Shown piece by piece: positions 53,864 through 62,791 of a stretch of 64,000 nucleotides of DNA. The DNA lies in contig PHDD01000002.1 of the NCBI GenBank assembly GCA_002840905.1, positions 124,001 through 188,000 of the forward strand. Direction: 5' to 3'. The translations under genes were made by a program, and so were the position numbers. The notes under the pieces are model-generated. The model had not been told where the DNA came from. It searched no databases and was given only the letters and a program-made list of their open reading frames with translations. Within the stretch, counting starts at the first letter, position 1, and each line of letters begins with the position of its first letter. The stretch is from Bacteroidetes bacterium HGW-Bacteroidetes-4 (GTDB lineage: Bacteria; Bacteroidota; Bacteroidia; Bacteroidales; SZUA-534).

Positions 53864-55312
53864 CTACTTCTTCCAGAAAGTCGGGGCAAAAATTATGAGC
53901 ACGGTAAACAGTTCAAGACGGCCCAGTAGCATCAAAAACGACAACAGCCACTTGCCCACCTGCGGAAGGTGTGCATAAGTTTCTGCAGGACCCACAGAAC
54001 CCAGGCCGGGGCCAATATTACCCAAAGCCGAAGCTACAGCACCCATGGCCGATTCCATATTCAAACCCAGACCTGCAATAAAAACCGATCCTGCAATAAA
54101 AATGAGCAGGTAAAACACAATAAAGGCCAATACGCTATTTACAATGGGCTGGGGAACGGTTTTCCCATTTAAGCGCATGGGTATAATGGCTTTTGGGTGC
54201 ACAATGCGTTTTAATTCGAAATAACAATTTTTTAATATAAGTATAATACGAATTACCTTTACCCCACCACTGGTTGCCCCGGCCGAACCCCCAATAAACA
54301 TCAGCACAAAAATTAATGCAATTAACAATGAGGGCCAAAGCAGGTAATCAACGGTTGCATAGCCTGTTGTGGTTACAATAGAAACCACCTGAAACAGGGC
54401 ACTACGAAACGATTCCTCGAAGCTGATCCCCCCCCCCACAAACAGCCGCAGGGCTATTACACCGGTAAAAACCAGGGTAATGAGGCTATAAACCCGAAAC
54501 TCTTCATTACTGAAAACTTTCTTGAAATCGAGCTTTAGCGCAAAATAAGCCAGGGTAAAGTTCACCCCGGCAATAAACATAAACAGCACAATTACATAGT
54601 GAATAAAGGGATTGGTAAAATAAGCAATGCTGGCCTGTTTGGTCGAATAACCCCCGCTCGACATGGTGGTAAAGGAGTGGTTCAGGGCATCAAAGAAACT
54701 CATTCCGCCCAACCACAACAATACGGTCTCAATCAAGGTAAAGCCCACATAAATTATCCAAAGCCGCTGGGCCGTTTCGCGTACCCGCGGATGCAATTTG
54801 TCGTACGACAAGCCGGGAACTTCAGCCGAAAACAACTGTACACCACCCACGCCTAAAAAAGGTAAAATGGCAATCGACAGCACAATAATTCCCATGCCTC
54901 CCATCCACTGGGTAAGGCTACGCCAGAACAAAATGCCGTGAGGCAAAGCTTCTATGTTATTTATAATTGATGCACCCGTGGTAGTAAACCCCGACATGGT
55001 TTCGAAAAAGGCATCGGTAAAATTGGGAATAGCCCCGCTGATGATAAAGGGCAAGGCCCCAAAAAGTGAAAACACCACCCATACCAAACTTACAATAATG
55101 TAGCCCTCGCGCTTGCCAAAGGCTTTGTCGGCTTTTTGGGTAAATAATACCGCGCTGCCCCCGGTAAGAAATGTTGCTCCAAAAGCTAAAGCAAAGCCCA
55201 GCCAGTCGAATTCTCTATAAAAAAGCGACATCAGCAGGGAGACAAACAAGAACACGGATTCCATCAGCAATAAAAAACCAAGCAAGCGGAATATTATTTG
55301 TTTGTTTATCAT
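53864..55312 (-). CDS. trkH: Trk-type potassium uptake membrane subunit TrkH
   Basis: 482 residues with about ten helices and the four pore-loop repeats of the TrkH/KtrB superfamily: ETMSGFTTTGASIINN, NHSFTTMSSGGYSTKQ, FQVVSIVTTTGYATVDY and ASALGNIGPGLGSVGP. K+ enters through these loops. The Gly residues of each selectivity loop are present. trkA lies 24 bp upstream in the same direction, forming a standard two-gene Trk system. Confidence 0.96.
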   Translation of the reverse strand: MINKQIIFRLLGFLLLMESVFLFVSLLMSLFYREFDWLGFALAFGATFLTGGSAVLFTQKADKAFGKREGYIIVSLVWVVFSLFGALPFIISGAIPNFTDAFFETMSGFTTTGASIINNIEALPHGILFWRSLTQWMGGMGIIVLSIAILPFLGVGGVQLFSAEVPGLSYDKLHPRVRETAQRLWIIYVGFTLIETVLLWLGGMSFFDALNHSFTTMSSGGYSTKQASIAYFTNPFIHYVIVLFMFIAGVNFTLAYFALKLDFKKVFSNEEFRVYSLITLVFTGVIALRLFVGGGISFEESFRSALFQVVSIVTTTGYATVDYLLWPSLLIALIFVLMFIGGSAGATSGGVKVIRIILILKNCYFELKRIVHPKAIIPMRLNGKTVPQPIVNSVLAFIVFYLLIFIAGSVFIAGLGLNMESAMGAVASALGNIGPGLGSVGPAETYAHLPQVGKWLLSFLMLLGRLELFTVLIIFAPTFWKK

Positions 55313-55336
55313 AACAGGAGCTACACTCTGTAAAGG

Positions 55337-56677
55337 TTAATTAAAAAACTTATCCACTTTCTGTAAGGCGGTAGGTAAAGCAAACACCACCACGCGGTCC
55401 TGGGGATGAATCTCGGTATCGCCCGTGGCAATAAAACTCGTACGTTCCCGGATAACCCCGCCGATTACGGCATCTTTAGGGAAACCTAAGTCGCGCAAAG
55501 GGCCTTTGGTAATTTTTGAATCGGCTTTTACCAAAAACTCGAGTACCTCGGCATCGGAACCGGTTAAACACAGGAACGAAGGAACTTCGGCAGTCATGGT
55601 AAAGCGCAATATGTAACTGGCCGCAATCAGTTTTTTATTGATGATGGCATCAATTCCCATGGTCTCGGCCAGATGCAGGTATTCCATATTCTCGACCGAA
55701 GCTATGGTTTTTTTAACCCCGAGCTTTTTCGCCTGAATACAGGAGAGAATATTCAGTTCGTCGTTTCCGGTAACACCAATAAACACATCCATCATACCCA
55801 GTCCTTCTTCTTTCAGGGTTTCAATTTCCCTTCCATCGGCATTAATAACCAGCGAACCAGTGAGGTAATCGGCCAGGTATTCCGAGCGCTCTTTATCAAT
55901 TTCAATAAGCTTAATATTCGAATTCTTTTCGAGAATGTGCGCTGTACGCACACCAATCTGGCTTCCACCCAGTATCATGATGTTATTGCAAGCCAAACGC
56001 TTGGTTCCGGCAAAATCCATCATTTGCGAAATTCCGTGCTGATTGGTAATTACGTAAACCAAATCGCCTTCGACAAAAACCTCATCGGGATGTGGAATGG
56101 TCGTTTTTCCGTTACGGGCAACGGCCACCGCCCTAAACACCATATCCTGACTATTTACCGCCACATCGCGTAAACGCTGCCCTATAATAGGAGCATCGGT
56201 CTCAAGCTTGATTACAAAAAGGGAAAGTTTGCCTCCGTAAAAGTTAAAAACTTCGGTAGTTCCGGTCTCATTTAACAGGTTAACAATTTCGCGTGCTGCC
56301 AGTTTCTGGGGATAAATAAGGGAATCAATACCCATGTTGTAAAAGTGCGACTTGTTAAGCGGAAGCAAATACTCCTGATTGTCGACCCGTGCAATGGTTT
56401 TTTTGGCTCCCAGTTGCTTGGCCAGCATGCAGGCGGTAATGTTTATCTCCACCGTGTGCGTGAGTGCAACAAATAAGTCGGCCCGTTTTATACCGGCTTC
56501 CTTTAAATCGGCAAATGAAGTTGCTGAGCCGTGTACCGTCATTACATCGTAATGTGTACTCACCTCCTGCAGCATATCGTCTTTTTTGTCGATAACTATA
56601 ATCTCGTGACTTCCATCGGACAACATCTTGGTCATATGCATTCCTATGGCGCCCATCCCTGCTATGATAATTCTCAT
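55337..56677 (-). CDS. trkA: Trk system NAD-binding regulator TrkA
   Basis: 446 residues from the ATG at 56677; a longer in-frame reading upstream adds 11 atypical residues. Two RCK units are present: MRIIIAGMGAIGMHMTKML (first Rossmann fold, GxGxxG) with a TrkA-C domain near 145-220 (APIIGQRLRDVAVNSQDM), and IMILGGSQIGVRTAHIL (about 232) with a second TrkA-C domain near 370-446. The protein forms the cytoplasmic gating ring of TrkH and binds NAD(H) or nucleotides. Confidence 0.96.
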   Translation of the reverse strand: MRIIIAGMGAIGMHMTKMLSDGSHEIIVIDKKDDMLQEVSTHYDVMTVHGSATSFADLKEAGIKRADLFVALTHTVEINITACMLAKQLGAKKTIARVDNQEYLLPLNKSHFYNMGIDSLIYPQKLAAREIVNLLNETGTTEVFNFYGGKLSLFVIKLETDAPIIGQRLRDVAVNSQDMVFRAVAVARNGKTTIPHPDEVFVEGDLVYVITNQHGISQMMDFAGTKRLACNNIMILGGSQIGVRTAHILEKNSNIKLIEIDKERSEYLADYLTGSLVINADGREIETLKEEGLGMMDVFIGVTGNDELNILSCIQAKKLGVKKTIASVENMEYLHLAETMGIDAIINKKLIAASYILRFTMTAEVPSFLCLTGSDAEVLEFLVKADSKITKGPLRDLGFPKDAVIGGVIRERTSFIATGDTEIHPQDRVVVFALPTALQKVDKFFN

Positions 56678-56745
56678 GACCCTAAAATTAAATGATCTGA
56701 CCCGCAGCAAGCTGACGAGGAATCAATTTAACAATTTCATAAATA

Positions 56746-56761
56746 CCGATGCATGCATCGG
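56746..56761. promoter_or_regulatory. 16-bp perfect palindrome in the trkA leader
   Basis: CCGATGCATGCATCGG is its own reverse complement and lies 69 bp before the trkA ATG, in a GC-richer patch. It may be an operator for a dimeric regulator or a leader hairpin. It is located between the start codon and the candidate -7 element at 56792. Confidence 0.35.
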
Positions 56762-56791
56762 CCGCAAAAAAATATTGCGCAAAGTAAGCTA

Positions 56792-56799
56792 CAAACATA
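56792..56799 (-). promoter_or_regulatory. Candidate -7 element for trkA-trkH
   Basis: TATGTTTG on the minus strand matches TAnnTTTG, giving a leader of about 110 bases that includes the palindrome at 56746. No -33 match. Confidence 0.3.
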
Positions 56800-56905
56800 G
56801 TATAAATCTAAAATCTTTATCATTTTTTTCAATGCATACGGGTATTTTAGCTGTAAAGCCCGTTAAACAAGCCTTAAGGCAAACCCCACAAAGCAAAATC
56901 TCCGT

Positions 56906-59005
56906 TCAATTCTTTCCCGCCCCCTGCATTTCCCGAATAAAAGCTCCCTGTTCCGAAGTAAAATAGCAGGGAACATTTTCCATATACTGACACCACTGAG
57001 GTTTTTCCCATGGAGGAATCGAACCATCTACAACTATTTGATTAAACGCAATGCCGGCTGGTTTCTCTTTGTCTGAAAACCTGTCGGCTGCGGTAACAAA
57101 TAAATAATCGAAGTGCAAGGTATCGTTTACCGGCTCAAACCACTGGCCATCGCCTTTACTGATGTAACCCCGGGTGTTTCCCAGAAACCAGAATCCTTTG
57201 TGATAACAAAAATCCTCGTCCCTTATGGTGGAATCAACCTTGTTTAAATAATAATAATTGTTTATGCGCGTGCGCCAAAAGTGGTTGGCATCGGCCACAA
57301 TAGGTGCAATGCTCTTGTGGTTTAAGGAATCGGACAAAAACCACCACGACTTTGCTCCCGATACAAATTGTATGGCCGAAGCATTAGTAAGCTGATAAAC
57401 ACAGGAGTAAACCTGTTTCTTTTGTTCCATAAGATGCCAGCTGCGTTGCACTACCCCCACTAGAACTACCAGCAATGCCAAACGTAAATAAATAAATCTT
57501 CGGGTCATCAGCCAGGCCGAAAAAGCGGCCATAAGCAGATAGAGTATCCAAACCATTAAGGTGTTGAATGGAATATCGGTAATAACGGCTACAGGTAGCA
57601 GGTTTACCAACGTAACAAGGCGGTTCATGCCAGCAACCACCCATCCAAGTCCTGAACCTATTAAATGAATTATGAACGATACTTTGGCAAAAATCATAAG
57701 CAAAACAGCTCCGTATAGCAGAAGTGTAGCCCCAACGATAACAACAATATTCGACAACCAGAAATATACCGGAAACATATGAAAATAATACAGAGTTATG
57801 GGTAATGTTACTAACTGTGCTGCTATGGAAACTGAAGTAAGTTGCCAGACCCAATTGAAAAATTTGTTTTTAAGGAAAATAAGTCGGTAAATTTTTGGCT
57901 GAAAAAAAACAATACCGGCCACAGCCACATACGACAACTGAAAACCAATTTCGAATAAAAGCAACGGATTAAATAATAAAAGCAACATGGCCGAAGCTGC
58001 CAAAGAATTGTAAACCTGAGGGCGCCGTTGTAACAGGTATCCCAGCGATAAAAAAGTAAACATGGTACTGGCCCTGCACACCGATGGCGATAAACCGGTA
58101 ATTAAAGCATAGGTCCACAGCAACAGAATAATCAGGAGGTATTTTAAACCAGCTTTTTTACTAAAAACTTTCATCCAGCTAAAAAGCATAAGGAAAATAC
58201 CATACAAAATGGCCATGTGCATGCCCGAAATGGCCAGTATATGTGATGCTCCGGCACCTGCATAGGCGCTACGTACCCGCTCATCGAGTTTGTTTTTATA
58301 ACCCAAAGTTAGCGCAGAAAGAACAGCCAGCTCGTCACCACTCAGGCCTGCATCAGCATATAAGGACACCATGCGGGCACGCAGGTTGAGCGCTTTTTGC
58401 CGCAATCCTTCCACCCGATCAGAAACCACAAACCAGTCGTCGCGTTTCAGGTAAACGGTAAAATCAACTTGTTTAATCTTCAGATAGCGGCCAAAATCAA
58501 AACCAAAGGGATTCAATTGTCTGGGTTTATCGGCAATAGCTGTTTTAAAAGCAAGGGTTTGCCCGGCTTGTAGTGCTGCCACAGTACTGTCTTTTTCAAA
58601 GTACACCCATAGGGTTCCCTGCTCCTCCTTCCAATCCCTTTGAACCTTTTGAGCCTTTAGCCTTAAGGGCGCAAAAAACACCCGTTCTTTTTCGACCGGA
58701 ATCTGAAGCAATTCGCCAATAAACCAAACCGCTTCGTTGGATGAATCCGATTCAAAATTGTTTTGACTGGTTTTTTGGGTTAAGAGCATGCCCAAAAAAA
58801 ATAAAGAAAAATTTAATAAAACTGCTTTAAGGTAATGTATTTGGTAAGGAAGCCATATACGGGAACTTACTAAAAACAATAAGGCTGCAAAACCAAAAAC
58901 ATAGCAAACAAAAATATAGTTTTGAGGCAGGTAAAACTGGAGCAAAATACCCGCTATAAAAGGTAAGAGCAGCCGGATGAATGGATTTGCCCTAAAAAAC
59001 TCCAT
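56906..59005 (-). CDS. comEC: ComEC/Rec2-family DNA uptake channel protein
   Basis: 699 residues. N-terminal helices and a DUF4131-like OB region (1-200), then the Competence domain (about 215-500) with LSALTLGYKNKLDERVRSAYAGAGASHILAISGMHMAILYGIFL and PSVCRASTMFTFLSLGYLLQR. ComEC forms the inner-membrane channel for single-stranded DNA during transformation. The C-terminal 150 residues lack the HxHxDH motif of the metallo-beta-lactamase domain found in Bacillus ComEC; a short form of this kind is usual in Bacteroidota. Last gene of the glmM-ruvX-def run, 95 bp after the TPR lipoprotein. Confidence 0.9.
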   Translation of the reverse strand: MEFFRANPFIRLLLPFIAGILLQFYLPQNYIFVCYVFGFAALLFLVSSRIWLPYQIHYLKAVLLNFSLFFLGMLLTQKTSQNNFESDSSNEAVWFIGELLQIPVEKERVFFAPLRLKAQKVQRDWKEEQGTLWVYFEKDSTVAALQAGQTLAFKTAIADKPRQLNPFGFDFGRYLKIKQVDFTVYLKRDDWFVVSDRVEGLRQKALNLRARMVSLYADAGLSGDELAVLSALTLGYKNKLDERVRSAYAGAGASHILAISGMHMAILYGIFLMLFSWMKVFSKKAGLKYLLIILLLWTYALITGLSPSVCRASTMFTFLSLGYLLQRRPQVYNSLAASAMLLLLFNPLLLFEIGFQLSYVAVAGIVFFQPKIYRLIFLKNKFFNWVWQLTSVSIAAQLVTLPITLYYFHMFPVYFWLSNIVVIVGATLLLYGAVLLMIFAKVSFIIHLIGSGLGWVVAGMNRLVTLVNLLPVAVITDIPFNTLMVWILYLLMAAFSAWLMTRRFIYLRLALLVVLVGVVQRSWHLMEQKKQVYSCVYQLTNASAIQFVSGAKSWWFLSDSLNHKSIAPIVADANHFWRTRINNYYYLNKVDSTIRDEDFCYHKGFWFLGNTRGYISKGDGQWFEPVNDTLHFDYLFVTAADRFSDKEKPAGIAFNQIVVDGSIPPWEKPQWCQYMENVPCYFTSEQGAFIREMQGAGKN

Positions 59006-59100
59006 GAGTAAAAAAAAATGGTTTCTACGAAATTACGTAAATACCATTATTCAAACAAAAAAAACCTTCCCTCTTATGGAGTCAGAAAGTCAGCATTTAT

Positions 59101-59640
59101 TTACTGATGTCGTTCATTTTTCTCTTGAAACATACGCACCAATTCTTCGGGACTTTTTCCCAGGTATTCAAGCGATGCAACGGCGTCATCGGTTAACGAA
59201 TGATTGGGATAACCGGCAATAAACTCCTTGTAGAAAATTTCAGCCTCAATTAAATTGTTTAGCTGGTTTTCAAAAACAAAAGCTTTTAAAAACAAACATT
59301 CCGGAGCCTTATAAAAAGAAGGATAATCGGTCCGCACCTTATTGAAAAAAGCAATAGCCTGTTCTGATAATTGCAGGTTCATTGATAGTTCGCCCGCCCT
59401 GAACAGGTAAAAAGCACTTAATGTATCGTTGGGATAAGTTTCAGTGAAAACACCATAGACTTCAATTAGTTCTTTTCCTTTTTGCAGGTCAAAAACTTTG
59501 GCATCATTCATTTCGTTTTCAGCCTTTTGAATTTGCTTAAGGAGTTTTTCTTTTGAGTTGCTTTTGCAGGAAACCAGCACAACAAATGCAATAAAAACCA
59601 CAGATCCCAAAAGTTTAAAATGATGTATTGCAGCTTTCAT
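59101..59640 (-). CDS. TPR lipoprotein (YbgF/BamD-like)
   Basis: 179 residues. Lipobox FVVLVSCKSNSKE (Cys about 25). Four TPR-like helical pairs follow: GVFTETYPNDTLSAFYLFRAGEL, IAFFNKVRTDYPSFYKAPECLFLKAFVFE and IFYKEFIAGYPNHSLTDDAVASLEYLG. The repeats with the motif YPN/H-x-x-x-x-D-A are those of YbgF and BamD-type lipoproteins. Likely periplasmic, held to the membrane. It could scaffold an outer-membrane assembly complex, but the family is too broad to say. Confidence 0.8.
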   Translation of the reverse strand: MKAAIHHFKLLGSVVFIAFVVLVSCKSNSKEKLLKQIQKAENEMNDAKVFDLQKGKELIEVYGVFTETYPNDTLSAFYLFRAGELSMNLQLSEQAIAFFNKVRTDYPSFYKAPECLFLKAFVFENQLNNLIEAEIFYKEFIAGYPNHSLTDDAVASLEYLGKSPEELVRMFQEKNERHQ

Positions 59641-59749
59641 CCAATTACTTTTTAGTTAACAGATTTGTTTTAATTATTCTGCTGTAATAAGCTTTTAAAT
59701 CAGACAAACGATACGAAAGAAAAAATAGTATATGAGCTTATGTCCTTTT

Positions 59750-60304
59750 TTACTTATTGGGTATTATTCGGTAATCGGGCAGGGTTTTTCCTTTGGCTAT
59801 GGCATTTAACTTTCCGGTAATCAGGCGACGTCTGATGGGCGAAATGCGGTCGATAAAAAGTTTACCATCCAGGTGATCGAGTTCGTGCTGCATAACCCGG
59901 GCCCTGATTCCTTCCCATTCCTCAATATGTTCGTTAAAGTTCTCGTCAAGGTATTTTACCTTAATTTTTGCTGGACGTTCCACATCTTCGCGTATGCCGG
60001 GCAAACTCAAACAGCCTTCGTTAAAAGCTTCTTCTTCGCCTTCATACGAAAGAATTTCAGGATTAATAAACGCTTTTTTAAAATCTTTCAGTTCCGGTTC
60101 GTCTTCTTCAAAAGGTGTGGCATCGATAACAATAAGCCGGATGCTTTTATTTACCTGGGGTGCTGCCAGTCCAACGCCTTCTGCTTTGTACATGGTTTCG
60201 TACATATTTGCAATCAACTCAGGAAGCTCCTTGTAATCAGGTTTAATTTCCTGGGCACGTTTTCTTAATATGGGATTTCCGTAAACGGTAATGGGTAAAA
60301 TCAT
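59750..60304 (-). CDS. def: Peptide deformylase
   Basis: 184 residues. The enzyme removes the N-terminal formyl group from nascent proteins. All three motifs are present: GVGLAAPQVNKSIR, EGCLSLPGI (metal-binding Cys) and QHELDHLDGKLFIDRIS (HExxH). Twelve bp after ruvX in the same direction; def beside ruvX is a common arrangement in Bacteroidota. Confidence 0.97.
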   Translation of the reverse strand: MILPITVYGNPILRKRAQEIKPDYKELPELIANMYETMYKAEGVGLAAPQVNKSIRLIVIDATPFEEDEPELKDFKKAFINPEILSYEGEEEAFNEGCLSLPGIREDVERPAKIKVKYLDENFNEHIEEWEGIRARVMQHELDHLDGKLFIDRISPIRRRLITGKLNAIAKGKTLPDYRIIPNK

Positions 60305-60316
60305 AATGCTATTCTC

Positions 60317-60742
60317 TTAAATAAGCCCTCGGGCTTTTTGTTCCATAAACGATTGTAATATTATAGTTGCACTAATGGTGTCGACCAGCGCTTTATTCTG
60401 TCGTTGTTTCTTTTTAAGTCCTCCGTCAATCATGGTTTGAAAAGCCATTTTTGAGGTAAACCGCTCATCAACCCTATAAACAGGTAGCTGTGGAAAGTGT
60501 TTCACTAATTGTTTAACAAAAGGTTCAATGTATTGCATCGATTCCGAATCGCTATGGTCCATTTGCCTGGCATAACCCACCACAAAGGCTTCAACCGGCT
60601 CTTTTTGCAGGTAATCTTTTAGGAATTTCAACACTTCGTGCGATGGAACCGTAGTAAGTCCATTGGCTATAATTTGCAAGGTGTCGGTAACAGCTATACC
60701 GGTGCGCTTTTTCCCGTAATCGATGGCTAAAATTCGTCCCAT
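60317..60742 (-). CDS. ruvX: Putative pre-16S rRNA nuclease / Holliday junction resolvase
   Basis: 141 residues, YqgF family. Motifs LAIDYGKKRTGIAVTD, FVVGYARQM, VDERFTSKMAFQTMI and the C-terminal LVDTISATIILQSFME show the RNase H-like fold with its acidic residues. It is needed for 16S rRNA 5' processing in Escherichia coli. Its ATG directly follows the glmM stop codon with no gap. Confidence 0.95.
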   Translation of the reverse strand: MGRILAIDYGKKRTGIAVTDTLQIIANGLTTVPSHEVLKFLKDYLQKEPVEAFVVGYARQMDHSDSESMQYIEPFVKQLVKHFPQLPVYRVDERFTSKMAFQTMIDGGLKKKQRQNKALVDTISATIILQSFMEQKARGLI

Positions 60743-62137
60743 TTACAAAGCGGCCAGTTCTTTTATTTCAGCCATAATCTGCAAAGCCAGTTCCTGGGCT
60801 TCCATTTCGGTCTTAGCTTCAGCATAAATACGAATAATGGGTTCGGTGTTTGATTTGCGCAAATGCACCCAGGTATCGGCAAAATCTATCTTTACTCCAT
60901 CGATGTCGTTAACTTTTTCGTGGGCGTATTTTTCCTTCATGGCAAGTAAAATAGCATCTACATCAATTTCAGGAGTCAATTCAATTTTATTTTTCGAGAT
61001 AACATACGATGGATAGGTTTTTCGCAGCTCGGAACAAGTGGTTCCTTTTTTTGCCAGATGCGATAAAAACAGGGCGATACCAACCAATGCATCGCGACCG
61101 TAATGCAATTCGGGATAAATAACCCCGCCGTTTCCTTCGCCACCAATCACAGCGTTCACACGTTTCATTTCGGCTACTACATTTACCTCGCCAACTGCAG
61201 CGGCGGTATAGTTGCCACCATATTTTTCGGTAACATCGCGCAAAGCACGTGTCGACGAAAGGTTTGAAACCGTGTTACCGGGCGTATGCGACAACAAATA
61301 ATCAGCAATGGCAACCAGCGTGTACTCTTCGCCAAACATGCTTCCGTCGCCATTTATAATAGCCAAACGATCCACATCGGGATCAACCACAAAACCCACA
61401 TCGGCACGGTGAGCCAGCATGGCTTTTGAAACCTGTACCAAATTCTCGGGCAGCGGTTCCGGGGTATGGGCAAAATTACCGGTAGCTTTGTCGTTCAGCG
61501 GAATAAGCTGGGTAACTCCCAGGGCTTTAAACAGCTTGGGCAGAATTATTCCGCCTACTGAATTGATTCCATCGAAAACCACTTTAAAATTGGCTTTGCG
61601 GATGGCATCCACATCGACCATTTTTAATTTTAGTAGGTGTGCAATGTGTTTATCGTCGTAGTCATTTACCTCAGTTACTGTTCCCAAAGCATCCACCTCA
61701 GCAAATTCAAACTGCTCGCTGTCGGCCAGCGCCAATACTTTTTCACCTTCGGTGCTGTTTAAAAACTCCCCTTTGTTATCGAGTAACTTTAGCGCGTTCC
61801 ATTGTTTGGGGTTGTGACTGGCCGTTAAAATCAGTCCGCCATCGGCATGGTAATCGGTTACTGCCATTTCGGTTGTGGGTGTAGTGGCCAGGCCCAGATG
61901 AATCACATCGATTCCCATGCCTACCAGAGTAGCATTTACCAGTTGCGCAACCATGTGACCCGAAATGCGTGCATCGCGCCCAACCACAACGGAAATTTTA
62001 TCTTTATTTCCTGCTTTTTGCTTTGCCCAGGCTCCATAGGCCGCGGTATATTTTACTACATCAACCGGACTAAGACCCTCGCCGGGCTTACCTCCAATGG
62101 TTCCCCGAATACCGGAGATTGATTTTATCAGTGTCAT
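60743..62137 (-). CDS. glmM: Phosphoglucosamine mutase
   Basis: 464 residues from the ATG at 62137; a longer reading to 62188 would begin inside the promoter. The enzyme converts glucosamine 6-phosphate to glucosamine 1-phosphate for peptidoglycan precursors. Motifs: SISGIRGTIGG, the phosphoserine loop ILTASHNPKQWNALK, the metal loop DPDVDRLAIINGDG, sugar-binding GGEGNGGVIYP, and RKSNTEPIIRIYAEA. Some related mutases act on phosphomannose, but the GEGNGG form fits GlmM. First gene of a run to ruvX and def. Confidence 0.95.
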   Translation of the reverse strand: MTLIKSISGIRGTIGGKPGEGLSPVDVVKYTAAYGAWAKQKAGNKDKISVVVGRDARISGHMVAQLVNATLVGMGIDVIHLGLATTPTTEMAVTDYHADGGLILTASHNPKQWNALKLLDNKGEFLNSTEGEKVLALADSEQFEFAEVDALGTVTEVNDYDDKHIAHLLKLKMVDVDAIRKANFKVVFDGINSVGGIILPKLFKALGVTQLIPLNDKATGNFAHTPEPLPENLVQVSKAMLAHRADVGFVVDPDVDRLAIINGDGSMFGEEYTLVAIADYLLSHTPGNTVSNLSSTRALRDVTEKYGGNYTAAAVGEVNVVAEMKRVNAVIGGEGNGGVIYPELHYGRDALVGIALFLSHLAKKGTTCSELRKTYPSYVISKNKIELTPEIDVDAILLAMKEKYAHEKVNDIDGVKIDFADTWVHLRKSNTEPIIRIYAEAKTEMEAQELALQIMAEIKELAAL

Positions 62138-62159
62138 AAATACATTCTTTTTACGGAGG

Positions 62160-62188
62160 CAAAGATATAAATTTATAGGCGTACCCAA
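62160..62188 (-). promoter_or_regulatory. Promoter of the glmM operon
   Basis: On the minus strand TTG (62186-62188), 18 bases, TATCTTTG (62160-62167). Transcription would begin about 15 bases before the ATG at 62137. This places the promoter inside the longer reading frame and rules out its upstream start. Confidence 0.5.
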
Positions 62189-62283
62189 GAAAATTCAAAA
62201 AATCTGTATTTTATTTTGAAATTTGCTTATTTAACGTTTATGTACTTACTTTACTTTTTTAATTAACCTTAATAAGAAAAATT

Positions 62284-62682
62284 ATGAAAACATTCAGATT
62301 ATTACTTTTTGTAGTTGCAGTGGCTTTAACTGCCGTTTCGTGTTCTGAAGATGAAGTTGCCCCTGAAGGTAAGTATGAGACTACCTATGCTAAAATGTCT
62401 TCCGATCAACTTACCCTGGAGTTTAAAACTAAAGCCGACTTACAGAAATATGAAATGTACATGCAAATTGAACTTAAAGCGGGTGGCGATTTTTACTACT
62501 ATGATGATGTAGATGGCTGGGTTAAATCGGGTACATGGACACAAAGCGGTTCAAAAATTACCGTAACTGAAGGTAATGATTCGATGGTAGTAACTCAGGA
62601 TGGGAATAAACTTATCTATACAGAAACCGAAACTGACGAGGATGGAACTTATAATGTTGAAATGCATTTTACAAAAATGTAA
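62284..62682 (+). CDS. Small surface lipoprotein, lipocalin-like
   Basis: 132 residues. Signal peptide with lipobox TAVSC (Cys 20) followed by SEDE, a strong match to the Bacteroidota surface-lipoprotein export signal (S followed by acidic residues). The mature part, about 110 residues, is made of short strands: GKYETTYAKMSSDQLTLEFK, GWVKSGTWTQSGSKITVTEG and KLIYTETETDEDGTYNVEMHF, the pattern of a small lipocalin-like or META-like barrel. Function unknown. Own terminator downstream. Confidence 0.8.
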   Translation: MKTFRLLLFVVAVALTAVSCSEDEVAPEGKYETTYAKMSSDQLTLEFKTKADLQKYEMYMQIELKAGGDFYYYDDVDGWVKSGTWTQSGSKITVTEGNDSMVVTQDGNKLIYTETETDEDGTYNVEMHFTKM

Positions 62683-62706
62683 ATAGAACCATAAATAAAA
62701 CAATTG

Positions 62707-62737
62707 GGGACTGTCAATAAAGGCAGTCCCTTTTTTT
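62707..62737 (+). terminator. Rho-independent terminator after the small lipoprotein
   Basis: Perfect 7-bp stem GGGACTG (62707-62713) with CAGTCCC (62724-62730), a 10-base loop and seven T. A textbook terminator 25 bp past the stop codon. Confidence 0.9.
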
Positions 62738-62754
62738 ATTTCACCGACAGTCCA

Positions 62755-62762
62755 TATATTTG
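62755..62762 (+). promoter_or_regulatory. Candidate -7 element for the DUF362 gene
   Basis: TATATTTG matches TAnnTTTG, 29 bp before the ATG at 62792. The terminator T tract sits where the -33 region should be, so promoter and terminator almost touch. Confidence 0.45.
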
Positions 62763-62791
62763 CAGGCATAAACCAGGCAAATTCTTAAAGC

